Assembly (NCBI GenBank): GCA_934725855.1
Contig: CAKVCL010000004.1
Span: 1 to 64,000, forward strand
Origin: an uncultured Cellulosilyticum sp.
GTDB lineage: Bacteria; Bacillota; Clostridia; Lachnospirales; Cellulosilyticaceae
Length of the DNA stretch: 64,000 nucleotides
Direction of reading: 5' to 3'
Numbering within the stretch: the first letter of the stretch is position 1; each line of letters starts with the position of its first letter. Shown here piece after piece: positions 36,499-46,125 of the stretch. The position numbers and the translations under genes were made by a program. The notes under the pieces are model-generated. The model was not told the DNA's origin. It was given only the letters and a program-made list of their open reading frames with translations, and did not search any database.

Positions 36499-39400
36499 CT
36501 AATTGTCTCCTTCACTATAAAACTCACCACTATTACTTGTGCCATCTATTAATAAAGTCGCTACAATGTTCTTGTCTGTGCCATAAAACGAACAGGTAAT
36601 ATACATATTATCTGATACACTACACTTATTGAGCTTAATTTCTTGTCCAATCTTCCCTTCTCCTAAAACCTTATTCTCACAAGTCATTACAAAGTATTTG
36701 GATCTGCCTATTCCTTCTGGCGCCTGTGTTACTTTTAATAGGTTCTTGCCTTCCTTATTGTAAAGAATCCATTTTCCACCTTTATGATTGAATTCTTCAC
36801 TACTTTCCAAATTAAACTCTGTATTCATAGGATTAGAGAATATCTGATGACTTAATAAGTCATTAACTTTATCAGATTTAGATTCTTTTTCCATCTCAAA
36901 AAGCTTCTTAGTATATTCAGCCTTTTTCTCACTGAGCTTAAACTGTATCTGCTTCATGTCAGCTTGTAGTGCCTCTAAATCCTCTAATTTTTTCTGTCCT
37001 TTATTCACCTCATCTGACATTGTTTTTTCATCGCCTACTAGCTCAATATACTCATTTGTTAAATCCCCAATTGCTTTATAGTCATCAAGTAAATAAATGA
37101 CATCCTTTGTAAAATCTAGTTCACTACTTACTTCATTTGGCGTAACGTCTTTTACGGATGAAAAGACCATCGTTGGCTGAATTAACTTTTTAGCAGGCCA
37201 CTTAATAGCCGTTGGATCAGTCACTAATTCGATAGGGGTAATCTTTTCATCTGTTAATGCTTCTCCTGTCAAATTAAGATAACTTTTTTTGTACTCTGCT
37301 AACTTTTCATGACTCAATCTTAAGTCAGATATAGCATCTTTGAGCTCTTTTTCCAGCTGTTTCTTATCACTAAGCGTCATCTTACCTTTTTTAAATGCTT
37401 CTTCAGCTGCAGTCACTTTATCATTTAACTTAACAATCTCTGTTTCATCATTTTGTATCTTCTGATTCATATAATTACAATCTAATAATAAAGTATTAAG
37501 CTGACATACAATGTCATTTTTCTTATCAATATATTGATTTTTAAGTGCATTGATTTCTGATGCAGTAGTGGCAATTTCTTTAGATGCATCTTCTTTACTA
37601 TTTTTTACGTCATCTAATTTTGGGCTTAATTGTTGCAGCTGGCTATTTATATCATTCAATTCTTTATTTCTATTAACTGCTTTTGAAAGCGTTTCTAGAA
37701 AAGCCATATCTACTTTAGCTTTTTCCTGTGACTGGTTAGATGCTATTGCTTCACTAGGCTCTATAATCCCCATCTTAACTGCTTCTTCTTGCTCTATTCC
37801 TAATGCTTTTAATAGCTCTTCTATCTCTTCAGGTTCCGCTTGGTCTGATTTTGAAGACTCATCCGTTTGACTTTCTAAATCACTTATATAGCCAATCAGC
37901 TCTACTTTTCCTGTCTTTTCCTCTACCCAATAATTCACAAGCATGCCATCTACCTTAAGCTGATGACAGATGACTTTACCAGAAGATAAATTCAATAGCT
38001 TTTTAATCTCATTTGGAATAGGTACTTCACTCTTGTTTTTGTATGTATAGGGATAAGGCAAAATATTTTGTTTTCCTTTTATTTCTTTTACCATACTCTG
38101 CACAGGCAGACGATATACCACTGAGAGCTTCGATGGCACATCTTCTTTTGCAAATAATACATCTAGTACAATGCCTTGCTTCTTGTTATATAAATAAAAA
38201 TGGTCTTCCTTGTCTATTTCTTCTAATCCTTTTGTAAATAGTGGATAGATTTCTTCTGTAGAAATAGCAAATAAATTTTCCATATCTATATCATTATATT
38301 TAAAGTTTCCTTCATATATAAAATCAGCATCACTATCTGTTAGCTTACCACTTCCACCTAACATGCCTTCGCTAAAGCTGCCTTCATAATAAAGTTTTCC
38401 TTCTTTATATAATTTGCCTTGTCCTGATAACTTGCCTTCTACAAAGGTTCCTTCATATCTTAATTTTTCATCCTTGACATTTAAGATGCCTGTTCCCTCA
38501 TATAATCCATTTACAAAACTTCCTTTATAAATAATACTTTGGTCCTCATCAAAGGTAGTTCCTTCTCCATTATATAAATCTTCTTCAAAATCTCCTTCAT
38601 AGATTTTAGTGCCATCTTCCCTTTTAAGAATACCTTGACCACTATATTGCCCCTTCTTAAAATTTCCACTATAAAGGACATTTCCATTGCTATAATATGC
38701 TGTTCCTTCTCCGTCATACTGGTCATCTAAAAACATTCCTTCATACACCAGCTGACCATCTTCACTGCTATATTCTTTTCCTCTTCCATCCTTCTTTCCC
38801 ATTAGAAAAGAGCCTTCAAATATCAAAGTGTCCTGACTGTAATACTTTCCTCTTCCATTGATATTGCCTTTTTCAAATTCACCTTCATATCTAAGATAGT
38901 TGTCTAAATATAGTATGCCATCTCCATCATATAACCCTTCCAAAAACTCTCCATCATAGATAACAACCCCTTGCTTATCATAGGTTACACCCTTCTTATC
39001 ATAAAGGTCATCCTTGAAATTTCCTCTGTAACTGGCTACACCATCTTCATAATATTCTTCTCCGTAATCCAGCTTAACCCCTTTTTTTAGCTTTCCTTTA
39101 AACGCTAAGTTTTCAAACTCTTTTTCATAGTATACTCTTACTTTTCCAGAGTAAGTTTCTAACTTAGGATCTCTTATGTAAAAGTCAGCTGTGAAAAAAA
39201 AAGTAACTAATAACGGCCAAATGATAAAATAAATTAAAAGGGGGATAGCAATGATGCCAATGATGCATAACGCAAGAATAGACTTTGCCAAGTAAAATGG
39301 ACCTGCATCCACATAATCTTCCCTTTTTTCTGGCTTGACTTTAAGCTTTAAAGGCAATTTCATAATGCTTTGCTGAAGCTTACCAATATATCTGCTGACA

Positions 39401-39510
39401 TTAAAGATTGTAAAAAACTTATTTTTTATAATATATATAGGCCTAAAGATTAAGTTCTTTAGGCTTCTACGTATCATTTCTATACTACGTAAAATAAGTT
39501 TTAATATCAT
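36499..39510 (-). CDS. membrane MORN-repeat and coiled-coil protein
   Basis: 1003 residues. A basic N-terminal 60 residues precede a long hydrophobic stretch (72-107, one or two TM). Then come about eleven MORN repeats (135-415, each like YEGEFEKGNINGRGKYY), a middle domain (415-560), a long charged coiled-coil region (about 600-890) and a C-terminal beta-like domain. MORN repeats bind membranes or act as protein rulers and scaffolds. The start overlaps the cyclase stop by 4 bp (ATGA), so the two are translationally coupled. No equivalent exists in Afp, PVC or MAC loci that I know of. A scaffold linking the particle to the membrane is my inference. Confidence 0.75.
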   Translation of the reverse strand: MILKLILRSIEMIRRSLKNLIFRPIYIIKNKFFTIFNVSRYIGKLQQSIMKLPLKLKVKPEKREDYVDAGPFYLAKSILALCIIGIIAIPLLIYFIIWPLLVTFFFTADFYIRDPKLETYSGKVRVYYEKEFENLAFKGKLKKGVKLDYGEEYYEDGVASYRGNFKDDLYDKKGVTYDKQGVVIYDGEFLEGLYDGDGILYLDNYLRYEGEFEKGNINGRGKYYSQDTLIFEGSFLMGKKDGRGKEYSSEDGQLVYEGMFLDDQYDGEGTAYYSNGNVLYSGNFKKGQYSGQGILKREDGTKIYEGDFEEDLYNGEGTTFDEDQSIIYKGSFVNGLYEGTGILNVKDEKLRYEGTFVEGKLSGQGKLYKEGKLYYEGSFSEGMLGGSGKLTDSDADFIYEGNFKYNDIDMENLFAISTEEIYPLFTKGLEEIDKEDHFYLYNKKQGIVLDVLFAKEDVPSKLSVVYRLPVQSMVKEIKGKQNILPYPYTYKNKSEVPIPNEIKKLLNLSSGKVICHQLKVDGMLVNYWVEEKTGKVELIGYISDLESQTDESSKSDQAEPEEIEELLKALGIEQEEAVKMGIIEPSEAIASNQSQEKAKVDMAFLETLSKAVNRNKELNDINSQLQQLSPKLDDVKNSKEDASKEIATTASEINALKNQYIDKKNDIVCQLNTLLLDCNYMNQKIQNDETEIVKLNDKVTAAEEAFKKGKMTLSDKKQLEKELKDAISDLRLSHEKLAEYKKSYLNLTGEALTDEKITPIELVTDPTAIKWPAKKLIQPTMVFSSVKDVTPNEVSSELDFTKDVIYLLDDYKAIGDLTNEYIELVGDEKTMSDEVNKGQKKLEDLEALQADMKQIQFKLSEKKAEYTKKLFEMEKESKSDKVNDLLSHQIFSNPMNTEFNLESSEEFNHKGGKWILYNKEGKNLLKVTQAPEGIGRSKYFVMTCENKVLGEGKIGQEIKLNKCSVSDNMYITCSFYGTDKNIVATLLIDGTSNSGEFYSEGDN

Positions 39511-42362
39511 ATTTTATGCCTCCTCTTCATCTTGTCTAACTGCTTAACCGTTAAGTAAGTTACAATCTTATCCTCTGAGTGTATATTATACTCTGATAGA
39601 TACAAGTAGTTAGAAACTGTTCTATCCCCTCTTGAATACTTAATAATATCCATAAAGACACTTCTTGCATTTTCATAATCGCCTTTATTAAATAAGTTCA
39701 CACCTAATTCAAATTTCATCTGATAGGCTTCTTTATCTTTTATAAGGGTATATGGGTCACCATCAAATAAATCAACAATCTGCACATCTTTATCCCAAAT
39801 CATGACATGACCGACTACTCTATTTCTATAGGTATCCTTTGGCAGTTTGCTCATATATTCTTTCGTACAAGCTATGTAGATGTCACTATCAAAACAAATG
39901 TCTAATACTTCTAGCCCAATATTCGCTTCATCAGATATGGCAGTAGGCTCCATTCTGGTTTCATCACCAATAAAGCCAAGCTTAATATCTCCATTAGTAA
40001 TCATAATACGCACATCCACTTTTTCTTCTTGTGTATGGCTTTCGTTATAGATTGCTATCGTTTCTCTCATTTTTAGTGCTGATTGAACTGCTGCTTCATT
40101 TTCTTCGAAAATCGCTCTAAATCCATCATAACTAAAGTTATATACCGTTCCTTCATATTCATTGATAATTGGCACAATGGTTTCTAATAGTGTATTAATA
40201 TTATTAAACACCTCTTCTGTATTTGCCTTATTAACATCTATTGTAAATTTAAACTTAATAATTAATATAACGGCATCTTCTCGATAAGCTTGTAATTGCT
40301 TACTTAAGCGCTCAATCTTATTTTCACCTAACATATTCATAAATCTCTCTGGCACAAATCGGTGATATAAGTAGCTTAATATATCTAATGACTTTTGTTT
40401 TTCTCTTATATCTTTTCCTAGTAACTTTATTTCTTCACCTAACTCTTCTATCTCATCTCCAGACGTGATTTTAAATTCATGGTCATAATCTCCTGCTGTA
40501 ATCGTATGCACATGCTTCTTTAATTTTCTAAGATTAATCGCTGTGATGCTTTCAATAATGACAAATGCCAGTACCAACATGAGTGCCACTAGATTCAAAA
40601 AGTTAATTGCATTTTTAGAAACTTCTTCTACATCACTTACCAAACTTCCTATTCCTAAATTCATATAAATAAAAATAGGGGTTCCTTCAAATTCCAAATT
40701 GGTCTTTATTAAACAGATTAATTCTTTGCCTGTGTGTCCTAGATTCTCCTTTAATAAAACAGGTGTCCTTTCACATACCTCCTGAGCCCACTCTTCAACC
40801 TTTGTATTAGCAATTAAAAAGTCTAATGGATACCCTTGTTCACAATAAGTATTAGAGCTTAATACCATATATCTATCTTCTTGCTTTCCTATCAAATATA
40901 TTCTAGATAAGTTAAGAATATTTTTATCTACTCCGCTTTTTTCTAATTCATTATATAATCTGCTACTAAAAAGCTCGATATTATTAGACAATATATCATT
41001 TTGCTTCTGGTGATAACCTGAAAAAAAGTCATCATATTTTCTTAGTAAGTTGCCATCCTGACTACTATTTATAAATTGTTCTTCTGCTATCGCTTGTATT
41101 GTCTGACCTAACTTGACTTCATTATTGACCTTAGCTTTATACTCAAGCTGTAGATAGTTCGGAATGATAATCTGATTGTTTAATATGTACATTGCCACCA
41201 CAATCACAAGGGTTGCTAATATGGCTTGTCTAAAAAAGATAGATAGTCTCATATTCATGTAGTCGCAGTAAAATTCCCATAGTAATAAAGAGGCAATGAT
41301 AATTCCTACTATTAATGCCACAAAGAAAAGCCATAAGTTAAATCTTGAATTGACATCATCTTGTTTGCTGGTCACTTCTGATAAATAAGAAAATCCACCT
41401 AAAAATGCCCTACCGCCTTGTGTAGCATCTTCATCATAAATCATGCCTAGCACATTTCCTACACTACTAATGGATATTTTCTTAAAGTCCTTAAATTCTA
41501 ATCCTTCCTCTGAGGATATTAAAAAATCTCCTGACTGCGCCTTGTTAAAATTAAATATGCCTTGTTCGGCAACAAATACATCTCCACTCATTACATCTCT
41601 ACACCAGACTTGGTTCGCACCATACCAAAAATCTTCTATAATGGTGTTTTCTCTAATCTTCAGTATATCTTTTAGTTCCCCTGCTTCCCCTCTTATTATA
41701 TTTCCTTGATCTGCGCTAATTAAAATTTCTCCTGTTGGCAAGGTACAAAAGGCATTAATATACTCAGCGACTTCTCCTATTTCATACTCATATAAGCGCT
41801 GTAATTTATCAGGCTCCTCCTTTAAAGTAGAAAACACTTGTAATTTAGTTCCATCCAAAAAGCCAAAGAAAATGCTCTTGTCGTTATCACTTAATCGCGT
41901 AATCACTGAATAATTATCATAATAATACTTATTAATATCAGATTTGAAAATGCAATCTACAAATGAGCCATCCTCTCTAAACATATAAAGTGCAACTTTG
42001 TTAAGCTGAATATTATTGGGTGCCATATAATAGGCTGTTAAAATGATATTCTTATCATAATCGCAGTACATCTCTTCTACAAAACAGTCTTTGCCTAATA
42101 TATCTGTTATTTCTTTTTTAAAAGACTGTCTGCCCGTGGAATCAAAGCAAACCATATACTGTTTGGACTGCGCACGATTTTCTTCTCTTTCTGTCTTTAT
42201 GATATAGCTATTTCCACTCCTATCTATGGCACATGCTTCCTCCATAACATATGTATTTTCTTTGTCAAACAGTATTGAAAATGTATCTTTAGCAAATCCT
42301 ATAAATGCCATCATACTGATTGATACAATAATTACAATAAAACTAATTATTTTCTTTATCAT
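39507..42362 (-). CDS. membrane sensor with degenerate class III cyclase domain
   Basis: 951 residues. An N-terminal TM precedes an outer propeller-like region (about 40-335), then TM pair, a second outer domain (410-590), a TM, a HAMP-like linker (about 620-660) and a class III nucleotidyl cyclase domain (about 690-850). A TPR-like tail ends it. In the cyclase, the second metal site survives (FSYDGFRAIF), as does the LGFIGDETRMEPT...EANIG segment. The first metal Asp (normally in a D-I-x-G-F-T context) is not seen in ILIIKFKFTID. It may be inactive and act as a signal-binding switch. ATG 42362 follows GGAGG; TTG 42374 overlaps the SD. Confidence 0.75.
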   Translation of the reverse strand: MIKKIISFIVIIVSISMMAFIGFAKDTFSILFDKENTYVMEEACAIDRSGNSYIIKTEREENRAQSKQYMVCFDSTGRQSFKKEITDILGKDCFVEEMYCDYDKNIILTAYYMAPNNIQLNKVALYMFREDGSFVDCIFKSDINKYYYDNYSVITRLSDNDKSIFFGFLDGTKLQVFSTLKEEPDKLQRLYEYEIGEVAEYINAFCTLPTGEILISADQGNIIRGEAGELKDILKIRENTIIEDFWYGANQVWCRDVMSGDVFVAEQGIFNFNKAQSGDFLISSEEGLEFKDFKKISISSVGNVLGMIYDEDATQGGRAFLGGFSYLSEVTSKQDDVNSRFNLWLFFVALIVGIIIASLLLWEFYCDYMNMRLSIFFRQAILATLVIVVAMYILNNQIIIPNYLQLEYKAKVNNEVKLGQTIQAIAEEQFINSSQDGNLLRKYDDFFSGYHQKQNDILSNNIELFSSRLYNELEKSGVDKNILNLSRIYLIGKQEDRYMVLSSNTYCEQGYPLDFLIANTKVEEWAQEVCERTPVLLKENLGHTGKELICLIKTNLEFEGTPIFIYMNLGIGSLVSDVEEVSKNAINFLNLVALMLVLAFVIIESITAINLRKLKKHVHTITAGDYDHEFKITSGDEIEELGEEIKLLGKDIREKQKSLDILSYLYHRFVPERFMNMLGENKIERLSKQLQAYREDAVILIIKFKFTIDVNKANTEEVFNNINTLLETIVPIINEYEGTVYNFSYDGFRAIFEENEAAVQSALKMRETIAIYNESHTQEEKVDVRIMITNGDIKLGFIGDETRMEPTAISDEANIGLEVLDICFDSDIYIACTKEYMSKLPKDTYRNRVVGHVMIWDKDVQIVDLFDGDPYTLIKDKEAYQMKFELGVNLFNKGDYENARSVFMDIIKYSRGDRTVSNYLYLSEYNIHSEDKIVTYLTVKQLDKMKRRHKI

Positions 42363-42384
42363 TTTTGCCTCCAAAGAATATTAG

Positions 42385-43119
42385 TTATTTTTTCGGTGAT
42401 TTCCTTTTAAATCTGCTCTTAATTTTTCTTTTTAAATATGTCAGAAAAGATTCTTTCTTTAAGTCGTCATATTCTTTTAAGACATCCTCTTTTATTTCTC
42501 TGAGTCTTGCATACATACTTATGGTATTTTTATATTTATTGTGTTTTAACTCTTCTATATATTGTTTTATCGCTTCTGGCATATATCTATCTGGTTTAAA
42601 AAGGCTATCTAAAACCTCACTTATTTCCTTAATTCTAAAATCATCTTCAATTGCAGAATCTGGCTCTAATATATAATTCACTTTAACTTTATTTTCTTTT
42701 TCAAACATCATCAAATGATCTACCTTATAAACCAATCTCATCAAACTTAAATCCAACTGCTCAGCTACTAATAGTCCTTCAAAAATCATTTCTAACGTTT
42801 GTATCCTTTTATTCAATTCATGCTCACTTATTTGTTTGCAATAACTTCTTATAGGTATTCCTTCATAATATTTAAAAGCAACACAAATACCTTCGGGATG
42901 AGTCATGATTTCTATAAAATCAGAGTGAAAAGTCTTATCAAGTTCATAAAATAACTTGAGATATTGCCTAATATACTGACTATCTTTATAAATGTTCAGT
43001 AATATCGGTTCATAGTAGTTTTGACATTCCACATTAATGCATACAGCAGCTTCATATCCGTCTTGAGCTACTAAAATTTTATGCACTTGATATTTTCCAT
43101 CTTGAACCAAAGCCTGCAT
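42385..43119 (-). CDS. kinase-like (possibly pseudokinase) protein of the CIS locus
   Basis: 244 residues, cytoplasmic. The N-terminus reads like a protein-kinase N-lobe (GKYQVHKILVAQDGYEAAV, then PILLNIYKD with a candidate ATP-binding Lys), and a middle hinge-like VAFKYYEGIPIRSY follows. No HRD-x4-N loop or DFG is present, so if it is a kinase fold it is degenerate. The C-terminus is strongly basic (LKRKIKSRFKRKSPKK). It lies directly upstream of the membrane cyclase gene. It might transmit the baseplate or sensor state. SD AAGGAGG precedes ATG. Confidence 0.5.
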   Translation of the reverse strand: MQALVQDGKYQVHKILVAQDGYEAAVCINVECQNYYEPILLNIYKDSQYIRQYLKLFYELDKTFHSDFIEIMTHPEGICVAFKYYEGIPIRSYCKQISEHELNKRIQTLEMIFEGLLVAEQLDLSLMRLVYKVDHLMMFEKENKVKVNYILEPDSAIEDDFRIKEISEVLDSLFKPDRYMPEAIKQYIEELKHNKYKNTISMYARLREIKEDVLKEYDDLKKESFLTYLKRKIKSRFKRKSPKK

Positions 43120-43154
43120 GACTCATCCTCCTTATGTTAGGCTATAACACTGTC

Positions 43155-44957
43155 TCATTCTTCTACAATCACAAAAGCACTTGCTTTAACCGTTTCATCT
43201 ACATTACTAGTCGCAATAATTTCATAGGTTCCAGGTACACTAGGTGCTTGATAAAGACCTTGCGCATCTATATTTCCACTTTCCTCTTCTTTTAAAAGCC
43301 ACTGCACTTTTTTATCTTCCGTTCCTATTACTTCAGCTTTAAAGTGCATTCTTTCTCTAACTTTCATTTTATATATTTCTGGTATCACTTTGACTGTTAT
43401 GATTTCCTTCGTCTTTAAACTTGCTGTATCTCTGGTTGGTTTACTAGCGAACCATCTTATATGTATATTGTTCCCCTCTACATAGTCTGAACACCATACC
43501 CCTACACAGAAAGTCCCTCTATTAGGATATAAAATGGCAGCCACATCTACTTTAGGGACTTCCTTATTTTCTTTTGTAGCAAAGACTTCTCCATTGCCAA
43601 ATAAAACTTTTCTATCGTTTAGTTCTCCATACTCTACGGCTAATGTTAAACTCACATCCCCAAGTCCTAAGTTATGAGGAATTTCTTCAGACACATATCT
43701 TGAATTGACTCTTATGGCTCCTGTAAGTGGAATTTCCAATATGCCTGAGGATGTCGCATAATCATAAGCTTCCAAAGAAGGTAGTCCAAAATGGAACTTC
43801 AGCTGATTATTCCTTTTATTGTATGTTGCATTCACTTCTGGCTTTTGCCAATAATTTAACATCTCTACTTCTGAAATAATCTCACTATTTTCTATCCCTG
43901 TCTCGGCACTTACTTCTCTTACAGTTTCTTCTTTATCATAATCTCTTGCTATTCTTTGTTCAAAAGGTAAAGAATCAATATCCGTAATAATATGCATATT
44001 TCCTGCACTGACATAATCAATCTTTGCAAGATAAATCGGCGCATTTTTTCCCATCATGCTTCTTTCTAAATTGCTCGTATAGATATTCATAATGTCTTCG
44101 TAGGTTTTTTCATCACTGCAAACATAAATTTCATTATTAACGGGCAGATTAAGTTCTTCTCTAAAGTCACCCATATTGACTTTAACCTGCATATTGTCTC
44201 TCACTAAGTCCACTTTAATATTAGACACTTTAGCAACTTTTAAATAATGCTTTAGCATAATCACATTTCTAGTCTGATATTTATCTTCTTCAAAATGGAT
44301 ATTGATGATGTTCTTTCCATCATCATAGATGTATTCTGATTGAAATAATATATCTAATGAAAGAGGTGGCAATCCTTTATCTTTTACGATTAAATATTTT
44401 ATTTCAAAAGTATTTCCTGACCTTAAATTCTTAGGTGTAATTTGAATAATTGATATATCTTTTCTATAATAAATGACTTTGATATCATTCTTGCCATCTT
44501 CAGAATATAAAACCTCATAGTCTGGTTCTTCTGTATCTAGATAAATCTTATAAGTTTCTCTTACTTTATTAAACTGCTGACTGGTAATATCTGAAATACC
44601 TAAGTTATTAACAGGTTCTTTTAATTCTTCATCATATCTCAAGCATAAATAAGCTTTGCTGTAATTTTCTAGTTTTTCTTCTCCCTCTATCATCTGGAGC
44701 TTTCTTATAATCGGTTGGTCGATTACAATTTCTCTTCCTGTATAATCTAATGCTAGTCCTGTTTCTACACATATCGATGTATCATCATTTTTATATACCC
44801 CAAGTCCACATACCACACCTGCACCTAATATACATCGATTTAATATTCTTCTTTTACTATTATAATACTTCTGTTCTATTTCAAAATCTCTAGATGTCAG
44901 CATCTTGCCTTGAAAATATCGGTTTCTATCTAGTGGAAATAAATTATTACTCTGCAT
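43155..44957 (-). CDS. large baseplate-associated protein with C-terminal Ig-like domain
   Basis: 600 residues. The N-terminus (FPLDRNRYFQGKMLTSRDFE, then EQKYYNSKRRILNRCILGAG and VVCGLGVY) matches a conserved CIS/tail-locus protein type with an LT-x2-DF-x3-Q opening. The central part is beta-rich. The final 85 residues look like a bacterial Ig-like domain (VQWLLKEEESGNIDAQGLY, then APSVPGTYEIIATSN). Such a protein could form baseplate decoration or a receptor-binding fibre. Its start overlaps the tail-protein-I gene by 11 bp. SD GGAGGAG. Role inferred from position. Confidence 0.65.
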   Translation of the reverse strand: MQSNNLFPLDRNRYFQGKMLTSRDFEIEQKYYNSKRRILNRCILGAGVVCGLGVYKNDDTSICVETGLALDYTGREIVIDQPIIRKLQMIEGEEKLENYSKAYLCLRYDEELKEPVNNLGISDITSQQFNKVRETYKIYLDTEEPDYEVLYSEDGKNDIKVIYYRKDISIIQITPKNLRSGNTFEIKYLIVKDKGLPPLSLDILFQSEYIYDDGKNIINIHFEEDKYQTRNVIMLKHYLKVAKVSNIKVDLVRDNMQVKVNMGDFREELNLPVNNEIYVCSDEKTYEDIMNIYTSNLERSMMGKNAPIYLAKIDYVSAGNMHIITDIDSLPFEQRIARDYDKEETVREVSAETGIENSEIISEVEMLNYWQKPEVNATYNKRNNQLKFHFGLPSLEAYDYATSSGILEIPLTGAIRVNSRYVSEEIPHNLGLGDVSLTLAVEYGELNDRKVLFGNGEVFATKENKEVPKVDVAAILYPNRGTFCVGVWCSDYVEGNNIHIRWFASKPTRDTASLKTKEIITVKVIPEIYKMKVRERMHFKAEVIGTEDKKVQWLLKEEESGNIDAQGLYQAPSVPGTYEIIATSNVDETVKASAFVIVEE

Positions 44958-46113
44958 AGTTGTCTCCTCCTATTACCGTATCATAAGATATCATATTTCC
45001 TCTATCCATTGCTGCATGATTGTACTCATTTAATGCGGTATTCACCCCAATATAAGTATGTTCATCTAAAATAATACCCTCTTTTAATGGCACAATCTCA
45101 ACCTCAGAATAAGCTGGAATATTCGCTTTTAATTTTTTCATAAAGCGCCTCATATCTATGCCCTGTGAAAAAATCGTATGCGGCAACAAAATAAAAAACT
45201 TATAAGGATTCTCTGTAAAAAGTCTCTGATATAATTCTATATTCTCTCCTCTTGTAATCAAATCCTTTAATTCAAAATACTCAATAATCCTAGGGGTTAT
45301 GCCTATTTCTCTTTCTATAAACATCTCAAGGCCCTTTTTAGTGCCTATAAGAGAGTATTCTGCGCCAATATTATCAATCATTTGCCTTAAGGTTTGTGCA
45401 TCATAATTGTTACTATCTGTAATACAAAGCCACTTAGCTAGAAAATCCAGCATCGCCTTATCTGTGATTGTATAATCCAGCCGGTCAGCAAGCTGGTCAA
45501 TATTGGTTTCTATGCTAAAGAAAACATCTTCAAAGAGCATCATAAAACGTGCCAAGAAGTCATCTTGCATTAAGCTGTCCCTATAAAGTTGAGGTAAATA
45601 ATCTATAATATGCTCCTCTAACATACTTACCTTTATTTTGTTTAAAATAAACTGTGTGTCCCTATTAAAGAAGCACTCTATCTTAAGCCACAAGTATCTT
45701 CCTACTGTATCAATCAAGATTTCTGTTCCTGTTTTTTCCTTGTCAAATAACTTTTGTAGTTTAGATAGTTCCTCTGTTTGTACTGCACTGCTCATATTTA
45801 AACTCTTAATGTATTGGTCTAAGGAAACAAGTCTTTCTTCAATAAATACCTCTTTTGAATTAGAGGCAAACCAACTGACTTTTAAAATGGCATTAGGTGG
45901 CAGCTTGGCATCTATTATCACCTTTGTCCATCTATAATCAAGATTCGTACTATCAATACTCGCTGATATAAAGCAGCTTTTTTTAACGACTAAACTGTTT
46001 TCTTCTAAACTGCTGGAATACTTAAGTTTATGCTCGTCTATTTTTAGATTGTATCTAAAACCTTTTTGCCATTCGGATTTTCTATTTAGAGTAATATATT
46101 TTTTTAGCTCCAT
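44947..46113 (-). CDS. phage tail protein I-like baseplate protein
   Basis: 388 residues. The core (about 170-320) matches tail protein I/TIGR02242 types: DYLPQLYRDSLMQDDFLARF, then MLFEDVFFSIETNIDQLADR, LDFLAKWL and IGTKKGLEMFIEREIGITP. In contractile tails this protein links baseplate wedges to fibres. The N-terminal 150 residues are beta-rich. SD GGGAGG precedes ATG and the gene follows the baseplate J gene at 12 bp. The C-terminus overlaps the next gene by 11 bp. Confidence 0.82.
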   Translation of the reverse strand: MELKKYITLNRKSEWQKGFRYNLKIDEHKLKYSSSLEENSLVVKKSCFISASIDSTNLDYRWTKVIIDAKLPPNAILKVSWFASNSKEVFIEERLVSLDQYIKSLNMSSAVQTEELSKLQKLFDKEKTGTEILIDTVGRYLWLKIECFFNRDTQFILNKIKVSMLEEHIIDYLPQLYRDSLMQDDFLARFMMLFEDVFFSIETNIDQLADRLDYTITDKAMLDFLAKWLCITDSNNYDAQTLRQMIDNIGAEYSLIGTKKGLEMFIEREIGITPRIIEYFELKDLITRGENIELYQRLFTENPYKFFILLPHTIFSQGIDMRRFMKKLKANIPAYSEVEIVPLKEGIILDEHTYIGVNTALNEYNHAAMDRGNMISYDTVIGGDNYAE

Positions 46114-46125
46114 CCTCTATCCTCC

